Source: Hydrogenophaga sp.
GTDB taxonomy: Bacteria > Pseudomonadota > Gammaproteobacteria > Burkholderiales > Burkholderiaceae_C
DNA length: 33,442 nucleotides
Assembly (NCBI GenBank): GCA_018993155.1
Contig: JAGKSX010000092.1
Location: 1 to 33,442, forward strand
Direction of reading: 5' to 3'
A model generated the notes under the pieces. It searched no databases. It was not told the origin of the DNA and saw only the letters and a list, made by a program, of their open reading frames with translations. Shown piece by piece: positions 23,764 through 31,253 of this stretch (position 1 is its first letter; each line of letters starts with the position of its first letter). The position numbers and the translations under genes were made by a program.

Positions 23764-25086
23764 TCAGCCGATCGCGGGCAGCACCTCGCCACGGCTCTCG
23801 CCGAAGCCGATGCGCGCCGCGCCCGGCTTCTCGCACCAGCCGCGCAGGATCACCGTGTCGCCGTCTTCCAGGAAGCGGCGCTGCGCGCCGATGCCCGGCA
23901 GCGGCACGTCCTTCGTGCCGCCCACGCTGAGTTCCACGATGGCGCCGGCTTCTGCGTGCGTGGGGCCCGAGATGGTGCCCGTGCCCAGCAGGTCGCCCGG
24001 CTGCAGGTTGCAGCCGCCCACGCTGTGCTGCGCGACCATCTGCGCGATGGTCCAGTACTGGTGGCGAAAGCTGGTGGCCGAGAGGCGGTCGGGCGCGATG
24101 CCGCGCTCGCGGTGCTCGCGCGACTCCAGCCGCACTTCGAGCTGCACATCCACGCCGCCGCGCTCGCTGTTGGCCGTGCTGTCCAGGTAGGCCAGTGGCT
24201 GCGGCTCGTCGGCAGGGTGCGCGAAGGGCACGCGGTAGGGCGCGAGCGCTTCCAGCGTCACGATCCAGGGCGAGACCGTGGTGCAGAAATTCTTGCCCAG
24301 GAAGGGGCCGAGCGGCGCCATTTCCCAGAACTGGTGGTCGCGCGCCGACCAGTCGTTGAGCAGGCACATGCCGAAGATGTGCTGCTCGGCCTCGGCCAGC
24401 GGAATCGGCTGGCCCATGGCGTTGCCCGGGCCGATGTAGAAGCCCATCTCCAGCTCGTAGTCCAGGCGCTTGCAGGCGCCATAGACCGGCGCGGCGGCAC
24501 CCGGTGCCATGGCCTGGCCCATGGGGCGGCGAAACGCCGTGCCGCTGACCACCACGCTGGAGGCGCGGCCGTGGTACGCGATCGGCAGCCACTGGAAGTT
24601 GGGCGTGAGTGGGTCGTCCGGGCGCATCACGCGGCCCACGTTGCGCGCGTGGTGGATGGATGTGTAGAAGTCGGTGTAGTCGCCGATGCGCGTGGGCACG
24701 CGCATCTCCACCTCGGCCTGCGGCACCAGGCTGGCGCGCAGCGCGTTCACGCCGGGGCCGTTGGCGCCGGTCTTGAGCAGGTCGAACAGCGCGTGGCGCA
24801 GCGCGCGCCAGGCGCCCGGGCCCAGGGCCAGGAAGTCGTTGAGCGCGTCGCCGGTGCAGGCGTTGACAGCCTGTGCGGCCGGGCCGGACACCGCGTTGTC
24901 GCGCGCGATGGCCGCCAGGTCGATCACCTGGTCGCCGATGGCCACGCCGCCCCGGAAGGCTTCGCCCGAACCCTTGCGGCGGAAAACGCCGAAGGGCAGG
25001 TTCTGGATCGGGAAATCGGTGCCCGGGGCGTTGGCCGATTCGAGCCAGCTGCGGGTGTTCGCGTCGTGGGTGTGGTTGAGTTCCAT
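23764..25086 (-). CDS. fahA: Fumarylacetoacetase
   Basis: 440-aa fumarylacetoacetate hydrolase, cleaving fumarylacetoacetate to fumarate and acetoacetate, the last step of homogentisate (Phe/Tyr) breakdown. An SH3-like N-terminal domain precedes the FAH catalytic domain. Metal ligands match the mouse enzyme: Asp139 (DYTDF), Glu211 and Glu213 (YELEMGFYIG) and Asp245 (LLNDWSARD), with catalytic His146 (SIHHARNVG). It is the full-length type, not the short acylpyruvase type. It is the last gene of the TetR-controlled minus-strand unit; AacS, encoded at the other end, would take its acetoacetate. hmgA, its usual partner, is absent. A 102-base gap holding a repeat separates it from the cyclase gene. 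The start at 25086 has AGGAA upstream. Confidence 0.94.
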   Translation of the reverse strand: MELNHTHDANTRSWLESANAPGTDFPIQNLPFGVFRRKGSGEAFRGGVAIGDQVIDLAAIARDNAVSGPAAQAVNACTGDALNDFLALGPGAWRALRHALFDLLKTGANGPGVNALRASLVPQAEVEMRVPTRIGDYTDFYTSIHHARNVGRVMRPDDPLTPNFQWLPIAYHGRASSVVVSGTAFRRPMGQAMAPGAAAPVYGACKRLDYELEMGFYIGPGNAMGQPIPLAEAEQHIFGMCLLNDWSARDHQFWEMAPLGPFLGKNFCTTVSPWIVTLEALAPYRVPFAHPADEPQPLAYLDSTANSERGGVDVQLEVRLESREHRERGIAPDRLSATSFRHQYWTIAQMVAQHSVGGCNLQPGDLLGTGTISGPTHAEAGAIVELSVGGTKDVPLPGIGAQRRFLEDGDTVILRGWCEKPGAARIGFGESRGEVLPAIG

Positions 25087-25109
25087 GAGGGTTCCTGTGC
25101 TGAAGAAAG

Positions 25110-25188
25110 ACGATCCGGCGCCGGGCCGCCCCAAGCCGGATCAGCCTCCTCGGGGGGCAGCGACCCGCGCAGCGGCGGAGCGTGGGGG
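25110..25188. repeat. GC-rich intergenic element between cyclase and fahA genes
   Basis: A stretch with GGCCGCCCCAAG, CCTCCTCGGGGGGCAGCGAC and GGAGCGTGGGGGC motifs. From memory this resembles a dispersed non-coding repeat common between genes in Comamonadaceae. It begins directly after the cyclase stop and can form hairpins, so it may punctuate the operon transcript. Copy number could not be checked. Confidence 0.5.
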
Positions 25189-25995
25189 CTATGCGGTGGC
25201 CTGAAGTGCGTCGTCGAAGATGGCGACCGCGCGCGTCCAGCCAGCGGACGCGCCACGGATCTTGTGCGGGAAGCAGGAGATGAAGAAGCCGGTGGGCGGC
25301 AGGGCCTCCAGGTTGTGCATCTTCTCGATGTGGCAGTAACCGATGTCGCGCCCCGCCTTGTGGCCTTCCCAGATCAGCGAGGCGTCTTTCGTCTCGCCGT
25401 ACTTCTGCGCGGTGTGCACGAAGGGGGCGTCCCAGCTCCAGGCGTCGGTGCCGGTCAGGCGCACGCCGCGCTCCAGCAAATACATGGTGGCTTCGTAGCC
25501 CATGCCGCAGCCGGCCGAGACGAAGTCGTTGTGGCCGTAGCGCGAGCCGGCGCGTGTGTTGACCACCACGATCTCCAGCGGCTTAAGGGTGTGGTTGATG
25601 CGCTTCAACTCGGCTTCCACGTCGGCGGCCGTGACCACGTAACCGTCGGCGAAGTGGCGGAAGTCCAGCTTCACGCCGGGCTGGAAGCACCATTCCAGCG
25701 GCACGTCGTGGATGGCGATCGCGGGCTTCTTCTCGCCCAGCGCCTTGTCCATGGTGGAGTGGAAGTGGTAGGGCGCATCGAGGTGCGTGCCGTTGTGCGT
25801 GGAGAGCTGCACCAGCTCCACGGCCCAGCCTTCACCGTCGGGCAGGTCTTCCTTCTTCAGCCCGGGGAAGAAGGGCTCGATCTGCTCGAAGGTGTTGTCG
25901 TGCGTGAAGTACTGGATCTTGGGGGCGAACGCGGGCGGGTCGCTCACCACGTCGTTCTCCAGGTAGATGGACAGGTCGATGAATTTGCGGGGCAT
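25189..25995 (-). CDS. Cyclase-family metal-dependent hydrolase (isatin hydrolase/kynurenine formamidase-like)
   Basis: 268-aa member of the cyclase family (PF04199), metal-dependent hydrolases that include isatin hydrolase and KynB-type formamidases. The metal site motif is HNGTHLDAPYHF, with His67, His71, Asp73 and His77. A C-terminal GASAGWTRAVAIFDD resembles isatin-hydrolase-like members. No tryptophan-pathway gene is near, so a kynurenine role is doubtful; amide, lactam or lactone opening is more general. The start at 25995 has GGAGAA five bases upstream. It lies 29 bases after a permease gene within the TetR-controlled unit, so it probably acts on the imported compound. The exact substrate is unknown. 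Confidence 0.85.
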   Translation of the reverse strand: MPRKFIDLSIYLENDVVSDPPAFAPKIQYFTHDNTFEQIEPFFPGLKKEDLPDGEGWAVELVQLSTHNGTHLDAPYHFHSTMDKALGEKKPAIAIHDVPLEWCFQPGVKLDFRHFADGYVVTAADVEAELKRINHTLKPLEIVVVNTRAGSRYGHNDFVSAGCGMGYEATMYLLERGVRLTGTDAWSWDAPFVHTAQKYGETKDASLIWEGHKAGRDIGYCHIEKMHNLEALPPTGFFISCFPHKIRGASAGWTRAVAIFDDALQATA

Positions 25996-26024
25996 GGTGG
26001 TTCTCCAAGGGAGCGAGGTGGGAT

Positions 26025-26801
26025 TCAGGGGCGCTGCCAGCGCAGCAGCGAGCGTTCGGCCACGGCGAGCAGTACGTTGCTCGCAAAGCCCATGGCGCCC
26101 AGCAGCACGATGCCGGCGAACAGTTCGCTGGCCTGGAACGAGCGCGCGGCCAGCAGGATGGCCTGGCCCAGGCCGGGTTGCGAGGCGATCATCTCGCCCA
26201 CCACCGAGACGATGAGCGAGACCGTCATCGACAGCCGCATGCCGGCCAGGATGTCGGGCATCGCATTGGGCAGGCCGATCTTGAGCACGAAGGCCAGGTG
26301 GCTGAGTTCCAGCGAGCGCGAAACCTCGCGCAGCTGCTTGTGCACGTTGGCCAGGCCATGCAGCGTGGCCAGCAGCACCGGCCACATGGCGCCGAAGGCG
26401 ACCACGGCCAGCACCATGCCGCCCGACAGACCGAACAGCGCGATGGCCAGCGGCATCACGGCCGAGGCGGGCAGCGGGCGGATGAACTCCAGGGTCGGGC
26501 CGATCCATTCGCTGGCGCGCCGCGAGCTGCCGATCAGCGCGCCCAGGGCGATGCCCAGCGCGCTGGCCAGCACCCAGCCACTGAACATGCGGCTGAGCGT
26601 GGCCCAGGTGTAGGCCGCCAGGTCGCCGCCGGCCAGGCCCTGCACCAGGCTTTGCAGCGTGGCCTGCGGCGTGGGCAGGAAGGCGCGATTGACCCAGCCG
26701 CTGGTGCTGGCGGCCCACCACAGGGCGATGAAGGCCCCGAGCACGAGGGCCGAGCCCGAGGCACTGCCCAGGGCCGAGAGGGTGCGGGTGGTTTTGATCA
26801 T
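26025..26801 (-). CDS. ABC transporter permease 2 (NitT/TauT/SsuC type)
   Basis: 258-aa inner-membrane permease of the binding-protein-dependent type (BPD_transp_1), with about six hydrophobic segments. The ATPase-coupling loop region reads EVSRSLELSHLAFVLKIGLPNAMPDILAGMRLS. Its start overlaps the stop of the preceding permease gene (ATGA on the minus strand). It is clearly different in sequence from permease 1, so the importer probably uses a heterodimeric channel, unusual in this family, where one permease normally forms a homodimer. Substrate unknown. Confidence 0.9.
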   Translation of the reverse strand: MIKTTRTLSALGSASGSALVLGAFIALWWAASTSGWVNRAFLPTPQATLQSLVQGLAGGDLAAYTWATLSRMFSGWVLASALGIALGALIGSSRRASEWIGPTLEFIRPLPASAVMPLAIALFGLSGGMVLAVVAFGAMWPVLLATLHGLANVHKQLREVSRSLELSHLAFVLKIGLPNAMPDILAGMRLSMTVSLIVSVVGEMIASQPGLGQAILLAARSFQASELFAGIVLLGAMGFASNVLLAVAERSLLRWQRP

Positions 26802-27547
26802 GCGGCCTGCTCCCCCATGGCGCGCGCCACGCGGCGCTGCAGCGCGAGCGCGCCGACGTTGATGACGTAGCCTACGACACCGATCCAGGCCAGCCAGGCC
26901 AGCATCAGCGCCGGGTCCAGGCTTTGTTGCGCGATCATCATCGCGTAGCCCATGCCGTGCGGGTTGGCCGCGATCTCCACCGTGACGGCGACCACCAGGG
27001 CGATCGCCACACCCAGGCGCAGCGCCACGAACAGGCGCGGCACGATGGCCGGGCCGATGATCCAGGCGAAACGCTGTCGTGGCGTGAGCTCCAGTGCGCG
27101 CGCCACCTCCAGCAGGCGGGGCTCGACCTGTTGCACCGCGGCCTGCGTGAGCACCAGCATGGGCCACAGGCAGGCAAAGGCGACCACGCTGAGCTCCATG
27201 CGCAGGCCGAAACCGAACACCAGCATGGCCAGTGGGATCAGCGCCACCGACGGAATGGGGCGCGCGACTTCCACGCTCAGGAAACCGAGCTGCGCGGCGC
27301 GGCGCGACAGGCCCAGCAGCGTGCCCAGCAGCAGGCCGCCTAGCGCGCCGATCAGCAGGCCCAGCGCGGCCGTGCCCAGGGTGAAGGCCGTGGCCTCCAG
27401 CAGCGAGCCGTCGGTGATCGCGCCGCCGAAGGCGCGCAGCGCGGCGCTGGGCGGGGCGATGGCATCGCTGCCCCGGCCCGTGGTGCGGGCCCAGATTTCC
27501 AGCGCGCCCAGCAGCAGAGCCGGGAACGCAAGGGACTTCAGCTTCAT
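26798..27547 (-). CDS. ABC transporter permease 1 (NitT/TauT/SsuC type)
   Basis: 249-aa permease with the same fold. The coupling loop region reads EVARALELTPRQRFAWIIGPAIVPRLFVALRLG. The N-terminus is a membrane segment (LAFPALLLGALEIWARTTG). It begins three bases after the ATPase stop and overlaps permease 2 by four bases, so the set is tightly coupled. The ARPIPSVALIPLAMLVFGFG segment is typical of SsuC/TauC-like permeases. Together with the ATPase and binding protein it makes a complete importer. Confidence 0.9.
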   Translation of the reverse strand: MKLKSLAFPALLLGALEIWARTTGRGSDAIAPPSAALRAFGGAITDGSLLEATAFTLGTAALGLLIGALGGLLLGTLLGLSRRAAQLGFLSVEVARPIPSVALIPLAMLVFGFGLRMELSVVAFACLWPMLVLTQAAVQQVEPRLLEVARALELTPRQRFAWIIGPAIVPRLFVALRLGVAIALVVAVTVEIAANPHGMGYAMMIAQQSLDPALMLAWLAWIGVVGYVINVGALALQRRVARAMGEQAA

Positions 27548-27550
27548 CGT

Positions 27551-28318
27551 TCAGTGCCCGAGGTAGTGATAGAGCTCGCGGCGCAGGCGCAGGAACTCGG
27601 GGTGCTCCTTGGTGCTGAGCTGGTCGCGCGGCTGCGGCAGCGGCACGTCGATCAGCGCGGCCAGGCTGGGCAGCTCTGGGGTGGGGTTGCTGCGCAGCGC
27701 GATCACGCGGTCGCCCAGGTACAGCGCTTCCTCCAGGTCGTGGGTGACGAACATCACCGTCAGACCCTCTTCACGCACCAGGCGCGCCAGCTCGTCCTGC
27801 AGGGTCTCGCGCGTCATGGCGTCGAGCGCGCCGAAGGGCTCGTCCATCAGCATCACGTCGGGCTGCTGGGCCAGGCAGCGCGCGATCTGCACGCGCTGCT
27901 GCATGCCGCCCGAGAGCTGCGCCGGGAACTTGTGCCCGTGCGCGGCCAGGCCCACGGTTTTCAGCACGTGGTCGATGCGCGCGGGCCGTTCGGCCGCCGG
28001 CACGTTCGCCGCCTCCAGCGCCAGGCTCACGTTGGCCTGCACCGTGCGCCAGGGCAGCAGGGCGCGCCCGTAGTCCTGGAACACGAAGGCGACCTCGCGG
28101 CTCGGGCCGGTGATGGGCGCGCCCTGGCGGCGCACGCTGCCCTGGCTGGGCGTCACGAAGCCGGCGGCGGCACGCAGCAGCGTGGTCTTGCCGCAACCCG
28201 AGGGACCGATCACGCACACGAACTCGCCGCGCTTCACCGTCAGTTCGGTGGGTGAGAGGATTTGCCGGCCACCGAGTTCGATGGCGACGCGGTCGAAGTG
28301 CAGAACGGTATCGGTCAT
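27551..28318 (-). CDS. ABC transporter ATP-binding protein (NitT/TauT/SsuB type)
   Basis: 255-aa ATPase with all motifs intact: Walker A GPSGCGKTT (about residue 38), Q-loop FVFQDYGRALLPW, signature LSGGMQQRVQIARC, Walker B VMLMDEPFGALD and H-loop VTHD. It powers the importer. Two starts are possible: the ATG at 28318, which gives the family-type N-terminus (TDTVLHFDRVAIELGG) but has no Shine-Dalgarno, or a GTG at 28357 that overlaps the binding-protein stop (GTGA) and would add 13 residues. Coupling through the GTG is quite plausible; I keep the ATG on family length. Confidence 0.9.
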   Translation of the reverse strand: MTDTVLHFDRVAIELGGRQILSPTELTVKRGEFVCVIGPSGCGKTTLLRAAAGFVTPSQGSVRRQGAPITGPSREVAFVFQDYGRALLPWRTVQANVSLALEAANVPAAERPARIDHVLKTVGLAAHGHKFPAQLSGGMQQRVQIARCLAQQPDVMLMDEPFGALDAMTRETLQDELARLVREEGLTVMFVTHDLEEALYLGDRVIALRSNPTPELPSLAALIDVPLPQPRDQLSTKEHPEFLRLRRELYHYLGH

Positions 28319-28353
28319 GGTCGAAGCGGCGCTGGCGTGGGGCGTGGCGTGCC

Positions 28354-29295
28354 TCACTTGGCGATCAGGCGCGCCACGTCGGGCACCGTCTTGAGCATGC
28401 CCTGGTCCTTCATGAGGTCAACCCAGTAGCTGAGCTGCTTCTCGGTCACCACCGCCATGGGGGGCGAGATCTGCACCTTGGCGATCACCTCGGGCGGCAG
28501 CTTGATGTACTTGCCGATGGCCGCGCGCACGGCACCGTCGTTCTTCGGCTGGTTCATGAAGGCCGCGGCCTCCTGCACGGCCTCGCGGAAGCCGCGCGCG
28601 GCCGCCGGGTTCTTGGCCACCCAGTCGCGGCGCGCGACGTGGATGATGGTGGGCTGGTTCTCGGGCAGGAAGGTCGAGTAGTACGAGGCCACGTAACCCA
28701 CGCCGGAGTCGGTGATGCGGCTCATGAAGGGGTCGGCGCTCACCACGGCGTCCACCGAACCGCCGCGCAGCAGGTCGCCGTGCTGCGGGAACGAGGCTTC
28801 GACGAAGTTCACCTTGGTGTAGTCCACGCCCTGGCTCTTGAGCCAGGCGCGGAAGGTCACGTGCAGGAAGGCGCCCAGGCCGGGCACGCCGATCTTCTTG
28901 CCCACGCAGTCCTGGGCCTTGCGGATGCCGCTGCCGGCCTTGGCCACCAGGCCGAAACCGGTGATGGTCTTGGAGGTCACGCCGGCACCGGCGACCACCA
29001 CGTGGTCCAGGCCGCCGTCCACCGACTGCAGGTACACGCTGGGCGTGGGGCCGCCGATCTGCAGCGAGTCGGCCTGCACCGCCGCCGGGATGGTGGAGTT
29101 GATCGGGATGAACTTGAGTTCCACGTCGAGCAGGCGCTTCTTGAAGTAGCCGTTTTCCGCGGCGACGAACACCGAGGCGAAGTCGGTCACGGCGGTGTAG
29201 CCGAACACGATCTTGGTCGGGCTCTGCGCGAAAGCCGGCAGGCTCATGGCGGCGGGAACGGAGGCCAGGGCGGCCAGGGCGGTGCGACGTTTCAT
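28354..29295 (-). CDS. ABC transporter substrate-binding protein (NitT/TauT/SsuA type)
   Basis: 313-aa periplasmic binding protein. The signal peptide has two arginines (MKRRTALAALASVPAAMS, cleavage near AFAQS), so Sec or Tat export is possible. The mature part has the NMT1/SsuA-like fold: IVFGYTAVTDFASVFVAAENGYFKKRLLDVEL at the start, LQIGGPTPSVYLQSV and KKIGVPGLGAFLHVTF further on. Relatives bind sulfonates, nitrate, thiamine precursors or aromatic acids. Which ligand applies here cannot be read out, but the linked enzymes point to an organic acid or aromatic compound. The start has a strong AAAGGAGA five bases away and overlaps the tetR stop (ATGA). Confidence 0.9.
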   Translation of the reverse strand: MKRRTALAALASVPAAMSLPAFAQSPTKIVFGYTAVTDFASVFVAAENGYFKKRLLDVELKFIPINSTIPAAVQADSLQIGGPTPSVYLQSVDGGLDHVVVAGAGVTSKTITGFGLVAKAGSGIRKAQDCVGKKIGVPGLGAFLHVTFRAWLKSQGVDYTKVNFVEASFPQHGDLLRGGSVDAVVSADPFMSRITDSGVGYVASYYSTFLPENQPTIIHVARRDWVAKNPAAARGFREAVQEAAAFMNQPKNDGAVRAAIGKYIKLPPEVIAKVQISPPMAVVTEKQLSYWVDLMKDQGMLKTVPDVARLIAK

Positions 29296-30002
29296 GTCTG
29301 TCTCCTTTTGGGTGGGGTGATCGAACTCTTCTTGGACGATTCGGGCAGGGCCGCGCGCAGGCCGCCCACGATGAAGCGCACCAGCCGTTCGGCGGCAGCG
29401 GGGTCGCTCGGTGTGTTGATGTGGGCTGACAGCCGCGCGATGCGGTCGTCCACCAGGTGATGCAGCAGCGAGCCCAGCGCGAACTGGTAGCCCCAGGCGG
29501 CTTCGGCGCGTGTGCCATGCGGCAGCACCTCGTGCAACGCGTCGATGAACCGGTTGGCCATCGGGTCGAAGAAGTCGTGCAGCACGCGGTCGGCTTCTTC
29601 GCTGTTGTAGGCCAGCTCGCGGCCCACGAGCTGCGCGTAGTACTGGCCTTCGGGGCTGGAGCGCATGCGGATCACCGGGAACACGAAAGCTTCGACGATG
29701 CGCGTGAGGGTGTTCGGATCGGCGGGGTCCTTGGACACCGCGTCCAGCGCGGCCAGTCGCTCCTCGATGGTGTGGCTCCAGTGCGCGAACACCGCGTGGA
29801 ACAGGTCCTGCTTGGGGCCGTAGTAATAGGCCACCAGCGCCAGCGGGACGCCGGCCTCTTCGGCGATCTGGCGGATCGTCACCGCGTGGTAGCCGCGCTG
29901 CGCGAACAGCTTCTCGGCCGCGAGCAGGATGGCCTGCTGGCGGTCGGGGCGGGGCGCGGCACTCTTCTGGCGACGGGCAGGCTCAGGCTTGCGGGACGGC
30001 AT
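29292..30002 (-). CDS. TetR-family transcriptional regulator
   Basis: 236-aa regulator with an N-terminal TetR DNA-binding domain: RQQAILLAAEKLFAQRGYHA followed by the helix-turn-helix VTIRQIAEEAGVPLALVAYYY (about residues 41-61). A larger ligand-binding C-terminal domain follows. A basic N-terminal tail (PSRKPEPARRQKSAAPRPDR) precedes it. A start at 30017 would add five residues; neither start has a clear Shine-Dalgarno. It lies inside the unit it probably controls, after the lactonase gene and coupled to the binding-protein gene. Inverted repeats at 30031-30046 and 31196-31211 are its likely operators, so it should repress itself, the importer and catabolic genes, and aacS. The inducer is unknown. 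Confidence 0.92.
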   Translation of the reverse strand: MPSRKPEPARRQKSAAPRPDRQQAILLAAEKLFAQRGYHAVTIRQIAEEAGVPLALVAYYYGPKQDLFHAVFAHWSHTIEERLAALDAVSKDPADPNTLTRIVEAFVFPVIRMRSSPEGQYYAQLVGRELAYNSEEADRVLHDFFDPMANRFIDALHEVLPHGTRAEAAWGYQFALGSLLHHLVDDRIARLSAHINTPSDPAAAERLVRFIVGGLRAALPESSKKSSITPPKRRQT

Positions 30003-30011
30003 GGTGGTATT

Positions 30012-30023
30012 GAACATGTGTTC
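30012..30023. promoter_or_regulatory. Short inverted repeat at the tetR start
   Basis: GAACA-TG-TGTTC, perfect five-base arms, overlapping the alternative tetR ATG. It lies eight bases from the larger operator and could be an extra binding site or chance. Confidence 0.3.
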
Positions 30024-30030
30024 AAAAATG

Positions 30031-30046
30031 TTGTACACCCGTACAA
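30031..30046. promoter_or_regulatory. Putative TetR operator 1, before tetR
   Basis: TTGTACACCCGTACAA: perfect six-base arms around a four-base centre, 28 bases before the tetR start. It is nearly identical to the site at 31196, and the next five bases (ACCCT) also match. The position allows autoregulation. Confidence 0.72.
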
Positions 30047-30085
30047 ACCCTGGGCCGGGTCGTGCGGAAGGCGGTCGCCGATGTG

Positions 30086-31126
30086 CTACCAGTGCACCAT
30101 GGGCAGGCCGGGCACGGGCGAGGTGAAGAAGGGGATGGTGGTGCCCATGAGGCTGCCGATGTAGACCGTGCGCAGGTCGGGCCCGCCGAAGGTGACGCTG
30201 GCCATCCAGGGCGCCAGCGTGCCGCGCGCGCGCAGCATGTCCTCGGCGGTGAGCGTGCCGTCGTTCATGTGGTCCAGCAGCACCTTCGAGGCCTCGGGGT
30301 TGCCGTCGTCGAGCAGCAGGCGCCGCTCGCCCTGCGGCGTGAGTGCGATCAGCTGGTCCGTCATCACCAGCGTGCACCAGAGGTTGCCGAAGGCGTCGAA
30401 CGCGATGCCGTCGGGGAAGCCACCCAGGTGGGAGGGTCCGAACACCTCGCGGTCGGTCAGGGCGACGCCCTGGGCCGACTCCACCACGCGCATGCGGCTG
30501 ATGTGCGGCCCGGTGGTCTCGACGATGTAGAGCCATTCCTCGGTTGCGTCGAAACGGATCTCGTTGGTGAAGTGCAAGCCGTCGGCCACCACGCGCAGGC
30601 CGCGTTCGTCCACCACCGCGATGTAGCCGTCGCGCACGCGGCTGCTGGCCGCTACGGTCCAGGGGTTCACGCGCGTGGAGACGGTGAGCCAGATGCGGTT
30701 CTTCGAGTCGCGCAGCACGAAGTTGACCTTGCCGATCGCCTCGCCGTCGATGGTGTCGTGCAGCGTGCGCGTCTGTCCGTCGCGCGCCATCACCTCCAGC
30801 CGGTCGGTGCCGAAGTTGGCAATCAGCACGTCGCCGTTGGCCGCGAATGCCAGGCCGTTGGGCAAGGTGCCCTGCGTGTACTTGGCCTCCACGTCGTGCA
30901 GCGAAGCCTGCGCGGCGCTGGCGAAGCGCTGGTCGGCGCGCTGGCCGATGAAGCGCTGCTGCCCATCGGCGCCGATGCGCGTGACGCCGCCGCGCGCGTC
31001 GGCCGCCCACAGCGTGCCGTCGCGCTCGGCCAGGATGCACTCGGGCCGCTGCAGGTCCTGGCCGATGGTGCGGATGGCGGCGCGGTCGACCTCGAAGCCG
31101 TCCAGCGGGTTGTTCGTTGAAGCCAT
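30086..31126 (-). CDS. SMP-30/gluconolactonase-family lactonase
   Basis: 346-aa six-bladed beta-propeller hydrolase of the SMP-30/gluconolactonase/LRE family. Members open sugar or other lactones using one Ca or Zn ion. Typical blade motifs are LQRPECILAERDGTLWAADA, GTLPNGLAFAANGDVLIANF, DGLHFTNEIRFDATEEWLYIVET and GGFPDGIAFDAFGNLWCTLV; the Glu in RPECI, the Asn in FTNEI and the Asp in FPDGI are the expected metal ligands. The start at 31126 follows GGGAC. It is the first gene of the minus-strand unit, just inside operator 2, and is divergent from aacS. The substrate lactone is unknown; no sugar-pathway gene is nearby. Confidence 0.9.
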   Translation of the reverse strand: MASTNNPLDGFEVDRAAIRTIGQDLQRPECILAERDGTLWAADARGGVTRIGADGQQRFIGQRADQRFASAAQASLHDVEAKYTQGTLPNGLAFAANGDVLIANFGTDRLEVMARDGQTRTLHDTIDGEAIGKVNFVLRDSKNRIWLTVSTRVNPWTVAASSRVRDGYIAVVDERGLRVVADGLHFTNEIRFDATEEWLYIVETTGPHISRMRVVESAQGVALTDREVFGPSHLGGFPDGIAFDAFGNLWCTLVMTDQLIALTPQGERRLLLDDGNPEASKVLLDHMNDGTLTAEDMLRARGTLAPWMASVTFGGPDLRTVYIGSLMGTTIPFFTSPVPGLPMVHW

Positions 31127-31195
31127 GGGATGTCCCGGTGGGGCGGGCCGCGGGCTGCGGCCGGCGAAGGGGCATTGAACGGGCGGCGCCGATTC

Positions 31196-31211
31196 TTGTA
31201 CAACCGTACAA
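31196..31211. promoter_or_regulatory. Putative TetR operator 2, lactonase-aacS divergent region
   Basis: TTGTACAACCGTACAA, one base different from operator 1 and followed by the same ACCCT. It lies 69 bases before the lactonase start and 42 bases before the aacS start, so one bound dimer could control both directions. Confidence 0.72.
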
Positions 31212-31222
31212 ACCCTAGTCGT

Positions 31223-31240
31223 ACCGGGCGCGGGCCCGGT
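31223..31240. promoter_or_regulatory. GC-rich hairpin before aacS
   Basis: ACCGGGC-GCGG-GCCCGGT, perfect seven-base arms with a four-base loop, ending 13 bases before the aacS ATG. A TAAGCT at 31242-31247 follows it. If that is the -10, the hairpin lies in promoter DNA; if transcription starts upstream, it would fold next to the start codon. Confidence 0.4.
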
Positions 31241-31253
31241 CTAAGCTCGGCGC

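Noticed and set aside
23956-26613. An 885-codon plus-strand open frame across fahA, the cyclase gene and a permease gene
   Set aside because: It is the antisense shadow of three well-supported minus-strand genes.
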